Positions 1 to 7,252 of a stretch of 18,188 bases of DNA are shown here, piece after piece. Numbering within the stretch: position 1 is the stretch's first letter; each line of letters opens with the position of its first letter. The translations under genes and the position numbers were made by a program. Under the pieces are notes generated by a model. That model was given only the letters and a program-made list of their open reading frames with translations. It did not search any database and was not told the origin of the DNA. Source of the stretch: Promethearchaeota archaeon (GTDB taxonomy: Archaea; Asgardarchaeota; Lokiarchaeia; Sigyniarchaeales; SOKP01); NCBI GenBank assembly GCA_019058135.1, contig JAHLWE010000262.1, positions 1 to 18,188 of the forward strand, given 5' to 3'.

Positions 1-853
1 GTATAACACTACCATTTTCTAATTTTACGCCCGTGGTCTGTCCTTTTTCAACAATAATTTTTTGGATTAAACTATTTGTATAAATTTTTCCTCCATTGGC
101 AGTAATAAAATCTGCAAATGCTTTTACTAATTGCTCACAGCCACCTTTTATATAATGGTATGTAGGCAATTTACCTCCTTTAATCTCAAGGGGTATACGT
201 TTATCAAAAGCAGTCTCTATATTAACTGCAGGAACTCCCAATCCATAGAACTCACTCGGCTTTATTACAAAATCTGCTAAAATTGCCAAATATATTGCCT
301 TTATTTTAGGTTCTTTAAAGAAAAAATCCATAACTTGAGCAGCATTCCAATTCGTCCACTTCTTTACTTTTAAAAATTTTGGAAGTAGTTTTAGTTTTAG
401 CCAAATTGATTTTAAGCCTTTTGTCCACTCTAACTGGTTTGCAATTGCCATGAGATTCATCATTTTATCATAGAACTCATAATATCGGTCTAATCCATCA
501 CTTTCAGAAGGAAATATTTTTTTAAGATATTCTCGACGCCAATATGGTCCTTCATATTCTTTTTGTCTCCAAATTTCAAAATCTGGAAAAGATTGCCCTC
601 GATCTTCCCTAATTATTGTGATTTTTTCTGTTAATCCCAATTCTGCTAAAACTCTACCAAGTTTTTCATGAGGTGCTAAACCTTCTAGAAGAAGAGGTCC
701 AAGATCCCAGGAATATCCGTCTTCGTGGATTGTTGCTGTAATTCCTCCAATCTCTGAAAACTGTTCGTAAATCGTAACATCATATCCCTCACGAACTAAA
801 TAAGCACCCGCGGTTAGTCCTGATAAGCCGGAACCAATTATGATTACTTTCAA
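1..853 (-). CDS. Phytoene desaturase-like NAD(P)/FAD-dependent oxidoreductase (partial, C-terminus off window)
   Basis: The visible 284 N-terminal residues are open to the left edge of the window. They begin LKVIIIGSGLSGLTAGAYL, a Rossmann dinucleotide-binding fold with GxGxxG at G7, G9 and G12 and the acidic residue E30 ending strand 2 (VTIYE). Next comes EIGG (34-37) and DGYSWDLGP, the pattern of the phytoene desaturase/carotenoid oxidoreductase branch (COG1233-type) of FAD amine oxidases. Members usually have about 500 residues, so roughly half the protein is here. The start is a TTG at 853-851. An in-frame TAA lies directly upstream of it, so no earlier start is possible. By family it would oxidise, reduce or isomerise an isoprenoid-type substrate; the exact substrate cannot be told. 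It stands alone, divergent from the broken transporter. Confidence 0.8.
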   Translation of the reverse strand, partial: MKVIIIGSGLSGLTAGAYLVREGYDVTIYEQFSEIGGITATIHEDGYSWDLGPLLLEGLAPHEKLGRVLAELGLTEKITIIREDRGQSFPDFEIWRQKEYEGPYWRREYLKKIFPSESDGLDRYYEFYDKMMNLMAIANQLEWTKGLKSIWLKLKLLPKFLKVKKWTNWNAAQVMDFFFKEPKIKAIYLAILADFVIKPSEFYGLGVPAVNIETAFDKRIPLEIKGGKLPTYHYIKGGCEQLVKAFADFITANGGKIYTNSLIQKIIVEKGQTTGVKLENGSVI

Positions 854-1010
854 TTATTAATCAACCTAATTTTCTAATTTTTTTTTATTATTTAAAATTT
901 TTTATGCGTAAAAAAAAATTTTACTAAGATTCTTCAATTTATTCTTATTTTACCCTATCGTTAAATTTATTTAGTTTCTAAATATTACTGAGCAAAAAAT
1001 TGAAAAATGT

Positions 1011-1043
1011 TATATAAAAAATGCTCAAATATTTTTATATAAA
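1011..1043 (+). promoter_or_regulatory. Candidate promoter with two TATA-like boxes
   Basis: Two TATA-like elements, TATATAAAA at 1011-1019 and TTATATAAA at 1035-1043, lie in the 223-base gap between the two divergent genes and face the transporter gene starting at 1077. The second would place the transcription start near 1065 at normal archaeal spacing. The rest of the gap (854-1010) is A+T-rich, with nothing else recognised. Confidence 0.45.
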
Positions 1044-1076
1044 AAATTTAAAATAAATTCTAAAAAGGGAAAAAAT

Positions 1077-2514
1077 ATGAAAAAAAAGAATCTCACAAGT
1101 AATTTAGATGATAGTGAGGCTTCAGTTTTAAAAGACATTACCATACGCCATGAATCGAATCGTTCGATGTTCTCGTTTGGTATGGCGGATTTTTTATTTG
1201 ACATTTTTAACAGGTTTTTTGGGGTTTTTACTTTTTATTTTGGGAAACTGAAGTTAAATTAAATATATGGATTGTGGTACTTGGCTATATTATTTATTCT
1301 ATCTGGAATTCTATTAACGAAACTCTTGTAGGATATTTCACTGATCGTACTAATAGATTTTGGAAAAGGTATGACAAAAGATTTCCACTAATCATAATAG
1401 GGGGAATCCCTGCGATTCTTACACTTGCCGCTATATTTTCTCCACCATATCTAGATCCTATAAGTGGAGTCTGGATTTATTTTGCATGGATCCTAATTTC
1501 TACATGCCTTTTCGAGCTATTCTTTACGATTGTCTCATTGAACCATTATGCATTGTATCCTGATAAATTTCGTATAGATACTGACAGGCGCAAAGCTGGT
1601 GGAATTCGTATGGCTTTATCTCTTATAGGGACCGCAGTGGGGTTTATGATTCCTCCATTGCTTATTACATACGGAGACCGCCAGTCATATACGAATATGG
1701 CTTGGATATTCGTGGGCATTAATATGATTATTTTTTTAACAATCATTCCAGGACATATCGAATCAAAGGAGTTGAGGGCAAGGTATGTTATAGAACAGGA
1801 AGAAAAAGAGAGAATATCCTTCTGGAAAACCCTTAAAATTGTGTTATCTCAGAAAAATTTTGTAGTTGTAATTTTAATATTTTTAATGGACGCAATAATA
1901 GGGGCAAGTTTAACTGCATCAATTCAATATGTGGCTAAATATCTTTTACAGGCGGAAGCAGAAACTTCTATATTACTATTGGCAGGATTTATCTTGGGTG
2001 CTTTAGGATCGCTTTGGCCTTGGCTTATCTTTTCTCAAAAAATCAAAAATAATCGCAAGATGTTAATAATAGGAGTCTTTCTCAACACTATCTTCTTGTT
2101 GCCATTCATGTTTGCAAAATCTTTAATTGGTATGTGATTTGTTGTATCCTACTCGGAATCGGTGGAGGAGCCCTTAGAATTGGCAGAAATCCCGTTTTGG
2201 CTGATACAATTGATGAAGCGACTGTAAAATCGGGACAACATATCGAAGGTGCTTTAATGGGAGTATACACATTCTTCAATAAATTCTCCCTTATTGCTCA
2301 AGGACTGATCTTTGTCTTTGTACACGAATTAACTGGTTTTGATCCGAATTTAACAACTCAAACTGAATTGGCGAATTTCGGAATTCTTCTACACACAGCG
2401 TTTATTCCCATGATCTTGACTTTCATTGGGTTTATTATATTCGTCAAAGTCTACAACCTCACTCCCGAAAAAACACAGAAAATTAAAGAACAATTGCAGA
2501 AATTAAAACTTTAA
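1077..2514 (+). pseudogene. GPH-family (MFS) sugar:cation symporter, interrupted by two frameshifts
   Basis: Three consecutive reading-frame pieces (1077-1262, 1274-2137, 2134-2514) read through as one ~475-residue protein, the normal length for the glycoside-pentoside-hexuronide:cation symporter family. Visible hallmarks are GMADFLFDIFNRFFG near the N-terminus, GYFTDRTNRFWKR with KRFPLI (the family's loop 2-3 motif) and NPVLADTIDEA plus GVYTFFNKFS in the C-terminal half, with about 12 hydrophobic helices. The first break is at about 1242: one extra base before GGG (a T would give W) restores FYF-W-ETEVKLN and continues into IWIVVLGYII. The second is at about 2134: one extra base after GGTATG restores IGM-VICCILLG. 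Both look like loss of one base. Either the gene is decaying or these are assembly errors; all other large genes here are intact. The substrate (a sugar or glycoside) is unknown. Confidence 0.8.
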
Positions 2515-2523
2515 TTTTTTTTT
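2515..2523 (+). terminator. T-run terminator after the transporter
   Basis: A run of nine T residues follows directly after the TAA stop, with a second T-rich stretch just behind it and no hairpin. This is the usual archaeal U-tract terminator form. It lies in the convergent gap before the sirtuin gene. Confidence 0.5.
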
Positions 2524-2629
2524 ATTTATTTTTTAAAAATTGGAGTTTCCTTTTATTATATAGATCCTATAGTTGAGTTACAAGATATTAGATTAAGAGA
2601 TTCAATTATTTCACAATTTCTGGAAAATT

Positions 2630-3391
2630 TCAAGAATTTTTACTTATTATCTGCTTTACTTTTTCTACTATCGCCGGGACAATTTCCGCAACATTTTCAC
2701 TAATTCTAATATCAGCCGTGTTATCGTACGGAGTGTCTCCTTTATTGATTATAATCAACTTTGCTCCAGCTCTATACGCTATGGCGGGCATTTCTGCAGC
2801 TGGATAAACAACAAGTGAACTACCTATTACAAGAAAAACATCACATTTTTCAGTGTGCATTATAGAATTACGCAAATCCTCTTGTGGTAATGGATCTCCG
2901 AAATTTACAATTGAGTTTATTAACCTTCCTCCACAATTTGGACATGCAGGCTGTCCCTTTCTTATTCGTGAAGTGCGATAACCTTTACCCCATTTTTCTT
3001 GGTCCCATCCAGCATCTTCGAATGTCATTTTTTTGTTACATTGAAGGCACTTCATTAGAGTCATATTTCCATGTAGTTCTGCAAGTTTTTCGAGCTTAAT
3101 TCCCGATTTATAATGCAGGCTATCGACATTTTGACTGATAAGAAAATCCAATTTATTTATATCTTGTAATTCTACAAGTGCGTAATGCGCAGGATTTGGA
3201 TCAACCATATGCCAAGGCTTTGTGGTTTTAGGGGGAGGTAATCCTTTATCTCGACGAGTCCATAATCCATCAGGTCCTCTAAAATCTGGCAATCCAGATT
3301 CTGTGCTAATTCCGGCACCTGTAAAGGCTACAATCTTTTCAGATTCTGCAATCCATTTTGCACAAGTTTCAATTTTTTCTTGTAAATCCAT
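2630..3391 (-). CDS. Sir2-family NAD-dependent protein deacylase, SIRT6/7-like
   Basis: 253 residues, a complete single-domain sirtuin. Visible motifs: GAGIS (25-29) and DFR (36-38) of the NAD site, QNVD (87-90), the HGN motif with presumed catalytic His107, and a zinc site from C115/C118 and C150/C153. VIGSSL and IINKGDTPYDNTADIRI form the C-terminal Rossmann part. Sirtuins transfer acyl groups from lysine to ADP-ribose, giving O-acyl-ADP-ribose and nicotinamide; chromatin proteins and metabolic enzymes are usual targets. The strings WTRRDKG, SQNVDSLHYKSG, KLAELHGNM and ADIRI resemble human SIRT6 as I remember it, more than bacterial CobB. The ATG lies about 26 bases from a TATA-like box, so the transcript may be leaderless. 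It is divergent from the zinc-ribbon gene; no partner is evident. Confidence 0.93.
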   Translation of the reverse strand: MDLQEKIETCAKWIAESEKIVAFTGAGISTESGLPDFRGPDGLWTRRDKGLPPPKTTKPWHMVDPNPAHYALVELQDINKLDFLISQNVDSLHYKSGIKLEKLAELHGNMTLMKCLQCNKKMTFEDAGWDQEKWGKGYRTSRIRKGQPACPNCGGRLINSIVNFGDPLPQEDLRNSIMHTEKCDVFLVIGSSLVVYPAAEMPAIAYRAGAKLIIINKGDTPYDNTADIRISENVAEIVPAIVEKVKQIISKNS

Positions 3392-3411
3392 AATTAAATC
3401 TTATTCAATTC

Positions 3412-3421
3412 ATAATATAAA
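3412..3421 (-). promoter_or_regulatory. TATA-like box for the sirtuin gene
   Basis: On the minus strand this reads TTTATATTAT and is centred about 26 bases upstream of the sirtuin ATG (3391). This is the spacing expected for a leaderless archaeal transcript. Confidence 0.45.
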
Positions 3422-3480
3422 TGAAACTACTTTGAAAAATTCCTTACGCAACCTTATTATACCTACTTTACCTAAAAAAA

Positions 3481-3492
3481 TTTATAATATAA
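3481..3492 (+). promoter_or_regulatory. TATA-like box for the zinc-ribbon / Cys-tail / radical SAM unit
   Basis: TTTATAATATAA is centred about 34 bases before the ATG at 3521. It is the best TATA candidate for the three-gene unit; a second TATAAA at 3501-3506 is too close to the start. Confidence 0.4.
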
Positions 3493-3520
3493 AAAAAAAA
3501 TATAAAGATTTAAGAAAAAA

Positions 3521-3907
3521 ATGAGTGATTCAAATATCATTTTAAAAATTATAGCAATAATTGTTTTTGTGGTTCTTACATTTTTCGGTGTGGTTTATAT
3601 ACTTGCATCCCCCGTAGATCCAACACAAACGGTTTTACGGTTGATAATTGGAGTCTTATTGATAATTATTGCCATTACTCTTTTAGTTATAATCTTACGT
3701 TTAATTCAGAGAACCAAGTATAAAATTGTTAAAGTTAAAGAACCTAAGGATTTGGAAGAAGAGACACGATATGTGCCATCTGAAATGATTTGTAAAAATT
3801 GCGGCACACCACTTGAAATTTCAGAGGAAATGAAGAAAAAAGAAATAGTTTATTGTGAGAAATGTGGGGAAGCGATTAAATTACCTAAAGATAAAGTGAA
3901 GTGGTGA
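3521..3907 (+). CDS. Small two-helix membrane protein with C-terminal zinc ribbon
   Basis: 128 residues. Two hydrophobic helices (about 8-30 and 39-62) form a hairpin. A basic cytoplasmic-type linker follows, then a zinc-ribbon-like module with CKNC (C91, C94) and CEKC (C112, C115). Both termini are predicted to face the cytoplasm. I do not recognise a named family. It is first in a tight unit: its TGA overlaps possible GTG starts of the next gene, and GGTGA, which includes that stop, can act as the ribosome site for the next ATG, so translation of the two is probably coupled. This suggests a role linked to the following DUF2207-like protein, perhaps as an accessory or assembly subunit; that role is inference only. 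Confidence 0.8.
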   Translation: MSDSNIILKIIAIIVFVVLTFFGVVYILASPVDPTQTVLRLIIGVLLIIIAITLLVIILRLIQRTKYKIVKVKEPKDLEEETRYVPSEMICKNCGTPLEISEEMKKKEIVYCEKCGEAIKLPKDKVKW

Positions 3908-3915
3908 GAAAGAAA

Positions 3916-5799
3916 ATGAACAAAAAATGGTTAATTTATAGTAGTATTATTGGATTAGCAATAATCTTCATTGTTTCGACCAGTACAAACGCTAACGCTT
4001 ATACGTATTCTTTTGATGTTGATTATATGAAAACAAATGTTTATATTGAACTAGATGGGTCTATTACAATTGAATATTGGATTAACTTTACTTGTCATTC
4101 TTGGGCAGATCCGATTAACGTAGTTGACATTGGCTTTCCGACTAATGATTATGATTTATCAAGTGTAAAAGCAGAAATTGATGGGCATGACATATATAGT
4201 GATAATATCAGAGTATCAGAATACATCGATATTGGTGTTGAAATACGGCTTACTGGGCATTATATTGATCCAGGAGAATCTGGTCAGCTTTATGTGATTG
4301 GAAACAACCCAAATATGATCTTTGGGGATTATGAAAATGAAAGTTTAGCAAGTGTTGAATTTTCTCCAACTTGGTTTAGTTCTAGTTTTTGTTCTACCTT
4401 TGAATATCTTGAAGTTAATTTTTATTTTCCTCCCAATTTCACAAATGGAAACGAAGTTAAATGGCATTACAGGGAATATGATAGCTACAGTTTCATGGAA
4501 CTTGATGGCACCGATTATTTAATTTATACATGGACTGAAACAAATGTTCCAATGCAACAATATACATACGGGGTTTCATTTCCTAAGGATGCTGTAGATG
4601 TATCTAGTGGCTGGACGGCCGATCCAAGAGTAGTTTTATTTATTATAAACATGTTATTGACAATAAGCATAATCGGATTAATTGTTGGTTTTTCATATTT
4701 GACTTATCGATATATCAAAAACTATAAGAATAAATATTATCCACCTCGAAAACGTAAAAATCGAGGTGACTATATTTGTGTATTTATAGTTCTTGCTCTC
4801 TTCAGTATATTTTTCTATTTTATTTTAGCGGGTACTTATGGTAATATTGTAATTATTATTTCGTTTTTCGCTGTGATAATTGCTGGATTTGGAATGATAG
4901 GATATTTAATCTATAAACTTATCGGTGGAAGAAGATTTCCTTATAGCAAACCAGAAATTAAAATTCAAAGTGTAGGGGTTAATAAAAATCTTACAGTTGT
5001 AGAAGCGGCTATTATTAAGAATACTCCTCTGAATAAAGTCCTTTTTTTAATAATTTTTAGCTTGATGCGCTCAGGTCATTTGAAAGTCATTGAAACAGAC
5101 CCACTAAAGTTTGAAGTTATGTCAATAAAAGGAATTGGGAAAATGAGATCATATCAGCAAAAATTTTTAAAAGCGGTGGAAACTGAAGGACCAGATAAAG
5201 GTACTGTAAAGAGGAGAAAATTGGAAACATTATTAGTTGATTTAATAAGAGCAGCTTATAAAAAAATGAGTGGATATGAATTGGATGCTACAATCTATTA
5301 TTATGATACAATGATTAATCAAGCATGGGAGACGATTAAAAAGCTACCTAATGAAATTGAGTGGGAAGATATTGAAAAGGAATATGATTGGATTGTTTTG
5401 GATGATCTATTCGAAAAGCGTTCTGAAAGATATCTAGTCCATCGATATTACTATCATTATCCATATTGGTATCCTCGCTATTATTGGTATCATTATTATT
5501 GGCCTCGGCATCATTACTCTACATATCACCCAAGTGCAACGGCCACTCGACTGCCTACACAACATATTAACATTCATACATTTTCAGATTCGATTGTAAG
5601 AGGAATTGAAAATATAAGCAATACAATTGTTAGAAATTTCTCAAATTTCGCTGAGAACATAGTGAATACAGTTGCTCCACGTCCAGCTCCACGCCCAGTT
5701 AGAGGTACAGGTAGAGGTGGATATCGTAGTGGTGGGGGATGCGCCTGCGCTTGTGCTTGTGCTGGGTGCGCGTGTGCCTGTGCTGGAGGTGGAAGATAG
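3916..5799 (+). CDS. DUF2207-like membrane protein with C-terminal Cys-Ala repeat tail
   Basis: 627 residues from the ATG at 3916, chosen because GGTGA (3903-3907) sits 8 bases before it; GTG codons at 3901 and 3904 are in-frame alternatives. Order of parts: signal peptide (1 to about 28, ending NANA), extracytoplasmic beta-rich domain (about 30-235), one helix (239-263), a basic loop YPPRKRKNR, two helices (about 286-305 and 310-335), then a long cytoplasmic region. That region has a winged-helix-like segment (about 358-400), a Tyr/Trp/His-rich stretch (506-538), a linker rich in Pro, Arg and Gly, and finally Cys-Ala repeats with seven Cys (609, 611, 613, 615, 618, 620, 622) ending GGGR. The layout resembles the DUF2207/YciQ family, which usually ends in a plain Gly-rich tail. 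The radical SAM gene begins 16 bases downstream; this topology would put the tail in the cytoplasm, where that enzyme acts. Function unknown. Confidence 0.8.
   Translation: MNKKWLIYSSIIGLAIIFIVSTSTNANAYTYSFDVDYMKTNVYIELDGSITIEYWINFTCHSWADPINVVDIGFPTNDYDLSSVKAEIDGHDIYSDNIRVSEYIDIGVEIRLTGHYIDPGESGQLYVIGNNPNMIFGDYENESLASVEFSPTWFSSSFCSTFEYLEVNFYFPPNFTNGNEVKWHYREYDSYSFMELDGTDYLIYTWTETNVPMQQYTYGVSFPKDAVDVSSGWTADPRVVLFIINMLLTISIIGLIVGFSYLTYRYIKNYKNKYYPPRKRKNRGDYICVFIVLALFSIFFYFILAGTYGNIVIIISFFAVIIAGFGMIGYLIYKLIGGRRFPYSKPEIKIQSVGVNKNLTVVEAAIIKNTPLNKVLFLIIFSLMRSGHLKVIETDPLKFEVMSIKGIGKMRSYQQKFLKAVETEGPDKGTVKRRKLETLLVDLIRAAYKKMSGYELDATIYYYDTMINQAWETIKKLPNEIEWEDIEKEYDWIVLDDLFEKRSERYLVHRYYYHYPYWYPRYYWYHYYWPRHHYSTYHPSATATRLPTQHINIHTFSDSIVRGIENISNTIVRNFSNFAENIVNTVAPRPAPRPVRGTGRGGYRSGGGCACACACAGCACACAGGGR
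5431..5529 (+). other. Tyr/Trp/His-rich low-complexity segment of the DUF2207-like protein
   Basis: Thirty-three codons of which 23 encode Tyr (14), His (6) or Trp (3), interleaved with Pro and Arg, for example HYPYWYPRYYWYHYYW. It lies in the predicted cytoplasmic part, about 70 residues before the Cys-Ala tail. The His and Tyr density could bind metal or mediate stacking; this is speculation. Confidence 0.85.
5740..5784 (+). other. Cys-Ala repeat tail, candidate modification site
   Basis: Codons encode four Cys-Ala pairs, one Gly and three more Cys-Ala pairs (CACACACAGCACACA), bracketed by GGG before and GGGR after. Synonymous codons vary (TGC/TGT, GCC/GCT/GCG), so the peptide pattern, not a DNA repeat, appears to be conserved. 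The stretch is far more G+C-rich than its surroundings. Regular Cys spacing at a C-terminus beside a SPASM radical SAM gene is typical of substrates of thioether-forming enzymes; that it is modified is inference. Confidence 0.85.
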
Positions 5800-5800
5800 T

Positions 5801-5806
5801 GGAGGT
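5801..5806 (+). promoter_or_regulatory. Strong ribosome binding site of the radical SAM gene
   Basis: GGAGGT lies immediately after the TAG of the Cys-tail gene and 9 bases before the ATG at 5816. It fixes the start and supports co-expression of the two genes from one message. Confidence 0.8.
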
Positions 5807-5815
5807 AGATAAAAG

Positions 5816-7207
5816 ATGAGTATAATAAAACCTAAAGGAAAACCAAAAAAAATCTTCAAGAAATTAAAAAAGAAGATATTACCAAAATTCTTTTTTGATG
5901 ATTCTATTCCAAGAGTATATTCAAACATAATTGAATTTAGAAATACTGGATCTCATAAATTTCACTTAAGAATATTGAAAAATAGCAAAGGAATCCTAAT
6001 AATTGATTCAAAATATGTTCTTTATTTAAATCAGTTTGCTATGATGTATTTCAAGGAATTTATTGAAGGAAAATCTTTAACTGAAATTCAAGAATTTTTC
6101 ATAAAATATTTTCGGACAACAACCGAAGAAGTAGAAGAAGATTATAATACTCTTTTAAATAAAGTAGAATTTTTACTATCAGAGGAAGATGTTGATCCCT
6201 TTTCCCAAATTGGAATAGAAGCAAAAAAGCCGTTTAAAGCTTCAGAATTTCCATTAAGAGTTGATTTAGCAATTACATACAACTGTAATAATAATTGCGA
6301 ACATTGTTATGTTGCAAGGGAACGAGATTTTCCAGAACTTGATACAGAGTCTATGAAAAAAATTATGGATGTATTATGGGAAGTTGGAATCCCACATATA
6401 GCCTTAACGGGAGGAGAACCAACAGTAAGAGATGATTTTCTGGATCTGATCGCATATGGCCAAGAGAAAGGTTTTGTAATGGGGATTATAACTAATGGAA
6501 GAAAATTTGCTGATAAAAATTTAGTAAAACAAGCAATACAAAAAGGTTTAGATTATGCTCAAATAACTTTGGAATCTCATGATAAAGAAATCCATAATAG
6601 AATGGTTGGGGTAGATGGATTTGATGAAACCGTTCAAGCAATCAAAAATTTTGAAGAAGAAGATATTTTCTTTATGACTAATACTACATTATGCAAGCAT
6701 AACGTCGAAGGAATTAAAGATTTAATAAATTTCCTTCATGAATTAAACGTAAAGACTTTTGCTTGTAATGGATTAATTTACTCTGGTAAGGGAAAGGAGT
6801 TTGAGCACAGCATCGCTGAAGAAGAGTTAGAACCAATACTAAACAAAATAAATAATCGAGCTCGAAAATTGGACATGCGATTTATCTGGTATACTCCAAC
6901 GCAATATTGTTCTATTAATCCAGTAGATATTGGTTTGGGACCAAAAAGATGCTCTGCAGCAAATACAAGCATTGCAATTGAACCAAATGGAGATGTTTTG
7001 CCTTGCCAATCTTACTATGAACCAGTGGGGAATATATTAAAAGATGACTGGGATGCTATTTGGAATTCAAAGCTGTTTAAAAGCATAAGAAAGCATGAAT
7101 ACATTGAACCTAAATGCAAAAAATGTGAGTTATTACGAATCTGTGGTGGTGGATGTCCATTATATATAGACCAAAAGAAAATAATCTGTAATGTTGCAAA
7201 TTTTTAA
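5816..7207 (+). CDS. Radical SAM/SPASM peptide-modifying-type enzyme with PqqD-like N-terminal region
   Basis: 463 residues. After a basic N-terminus, residues about 45-125 look like a PqqD-like peptide-recognition region (hydrophobic strands, then LNQFAMMYFKEFIEGKSLTEI and an acidic helix). The radical SAM core has C157-X3-C161-X2-C164 for the SAM-binding [4Fe-4S] cluster, GGEP at 199-202 and ITNGR at 225-229. The C-terminal SPASM domain is complete: C379 and C397 in the CX12GX4C pattern, then C434, C437, C443, C447 and C458, enough for two auxiliary clusters. Enzymes built this way form thioether, C-C or other crosslinks in peptides, or mature enzyme subunits. The obvious local substrate is the Cys-Ala tail encoded 16 bases upstream, but that pairing is inferred from context. 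It acts in the cytoplasm and needs an electron donor not seen here. A tungsten- or heme-cofactor maturase role is a less likely alternative. Confidence 0.92.
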   Translation: MSIIKPKGKPKKIFKKLKKKILPKFFFDDSIPRVYSNIIEFRNTGSHKFHLRILKNSKGILIIDSKYVLYLNQFAMMYFKEFIEGKSLTEIQEFFIKYFRTTTEEVEEDYNTLLNKVEFLLSEEDVDPFSQIGIEAKKPFKASEFPLRVDLAITYNCNNNCEHCYVARERDFPELDTESMKKIMDVLWEVGIPHIALTGGEPTVRDDFLDLIAYGQEKGFVMGIITNGRKFADKNLVKQAIQKGLDYAQITLESHDKEIHNRMVGVDGFDETVQAIKNFEEEDIFFMTNTTLCKHNVEGIKDLINFLHELNVKTFACNGLIYSGKGKEFEHSIAEEELEPILNKINNRARKLDMRFIWYTPTQYCSINPVDIGLGPKRCSAANTSIAIEPNGDVLPCQSYYEPVGNILKDDWDAIWNSKLFKSIRKHEYIEPKCKKCELLRICGGGCPLYIDQKKIICNVANF

Positions 7208-7220
7208 TTATCTTCTTTTA

Positions 7221-7229
7221 TTTTTTTTT
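7221..7229 (+). terminator. T-run terminator after the radical SAM gene
   Basis: Nine T residues (preceded by TTTTA) lie 13 bases after the TAA stop, with no hairpin. This probably ends the three-gene unit and separates it from the methyltransferase. Confidence 0.5.
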
Positions 7230-7252
7230 ATCATTAACTAAACACTTATTTT

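Noticed and set aside
1546..1746. Minus-strand frame inside the broken symporter
   Set aside because: Shadow of the symporter coding region, where conserved GPH motifs read on the plus strand.
2132..2140. Possible programmed frameshift or TGA recoding in the symporter
   Set aside because: There is a second independent shift upstream, no clear slippery heptamer and no downstream structure; simple single-base loss explains both.
2884..3099. Plus-strand frame opposite the zinc-site region of the sirtuin
   Set aside because: It runs antisense to conserved Cys motifs and has no family pattern of its own.
3222..3524. 100-codon plus-strand reading frame antisense to the sirtuin N-terminus
   Set aside because: It lies over the strongly conserved sirtuin motifs on the other strand and its protein has no recognisable pattern; its end covers the promoter region.
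5641..5928. Minus-strand frame rich in Ser/Thr opposite the Cys-Ala tail
   Set aside because: The composition is simply the antisense of Cys/Ala/Gly codons; it overlaps the ends of two well supported genes and has no start context.
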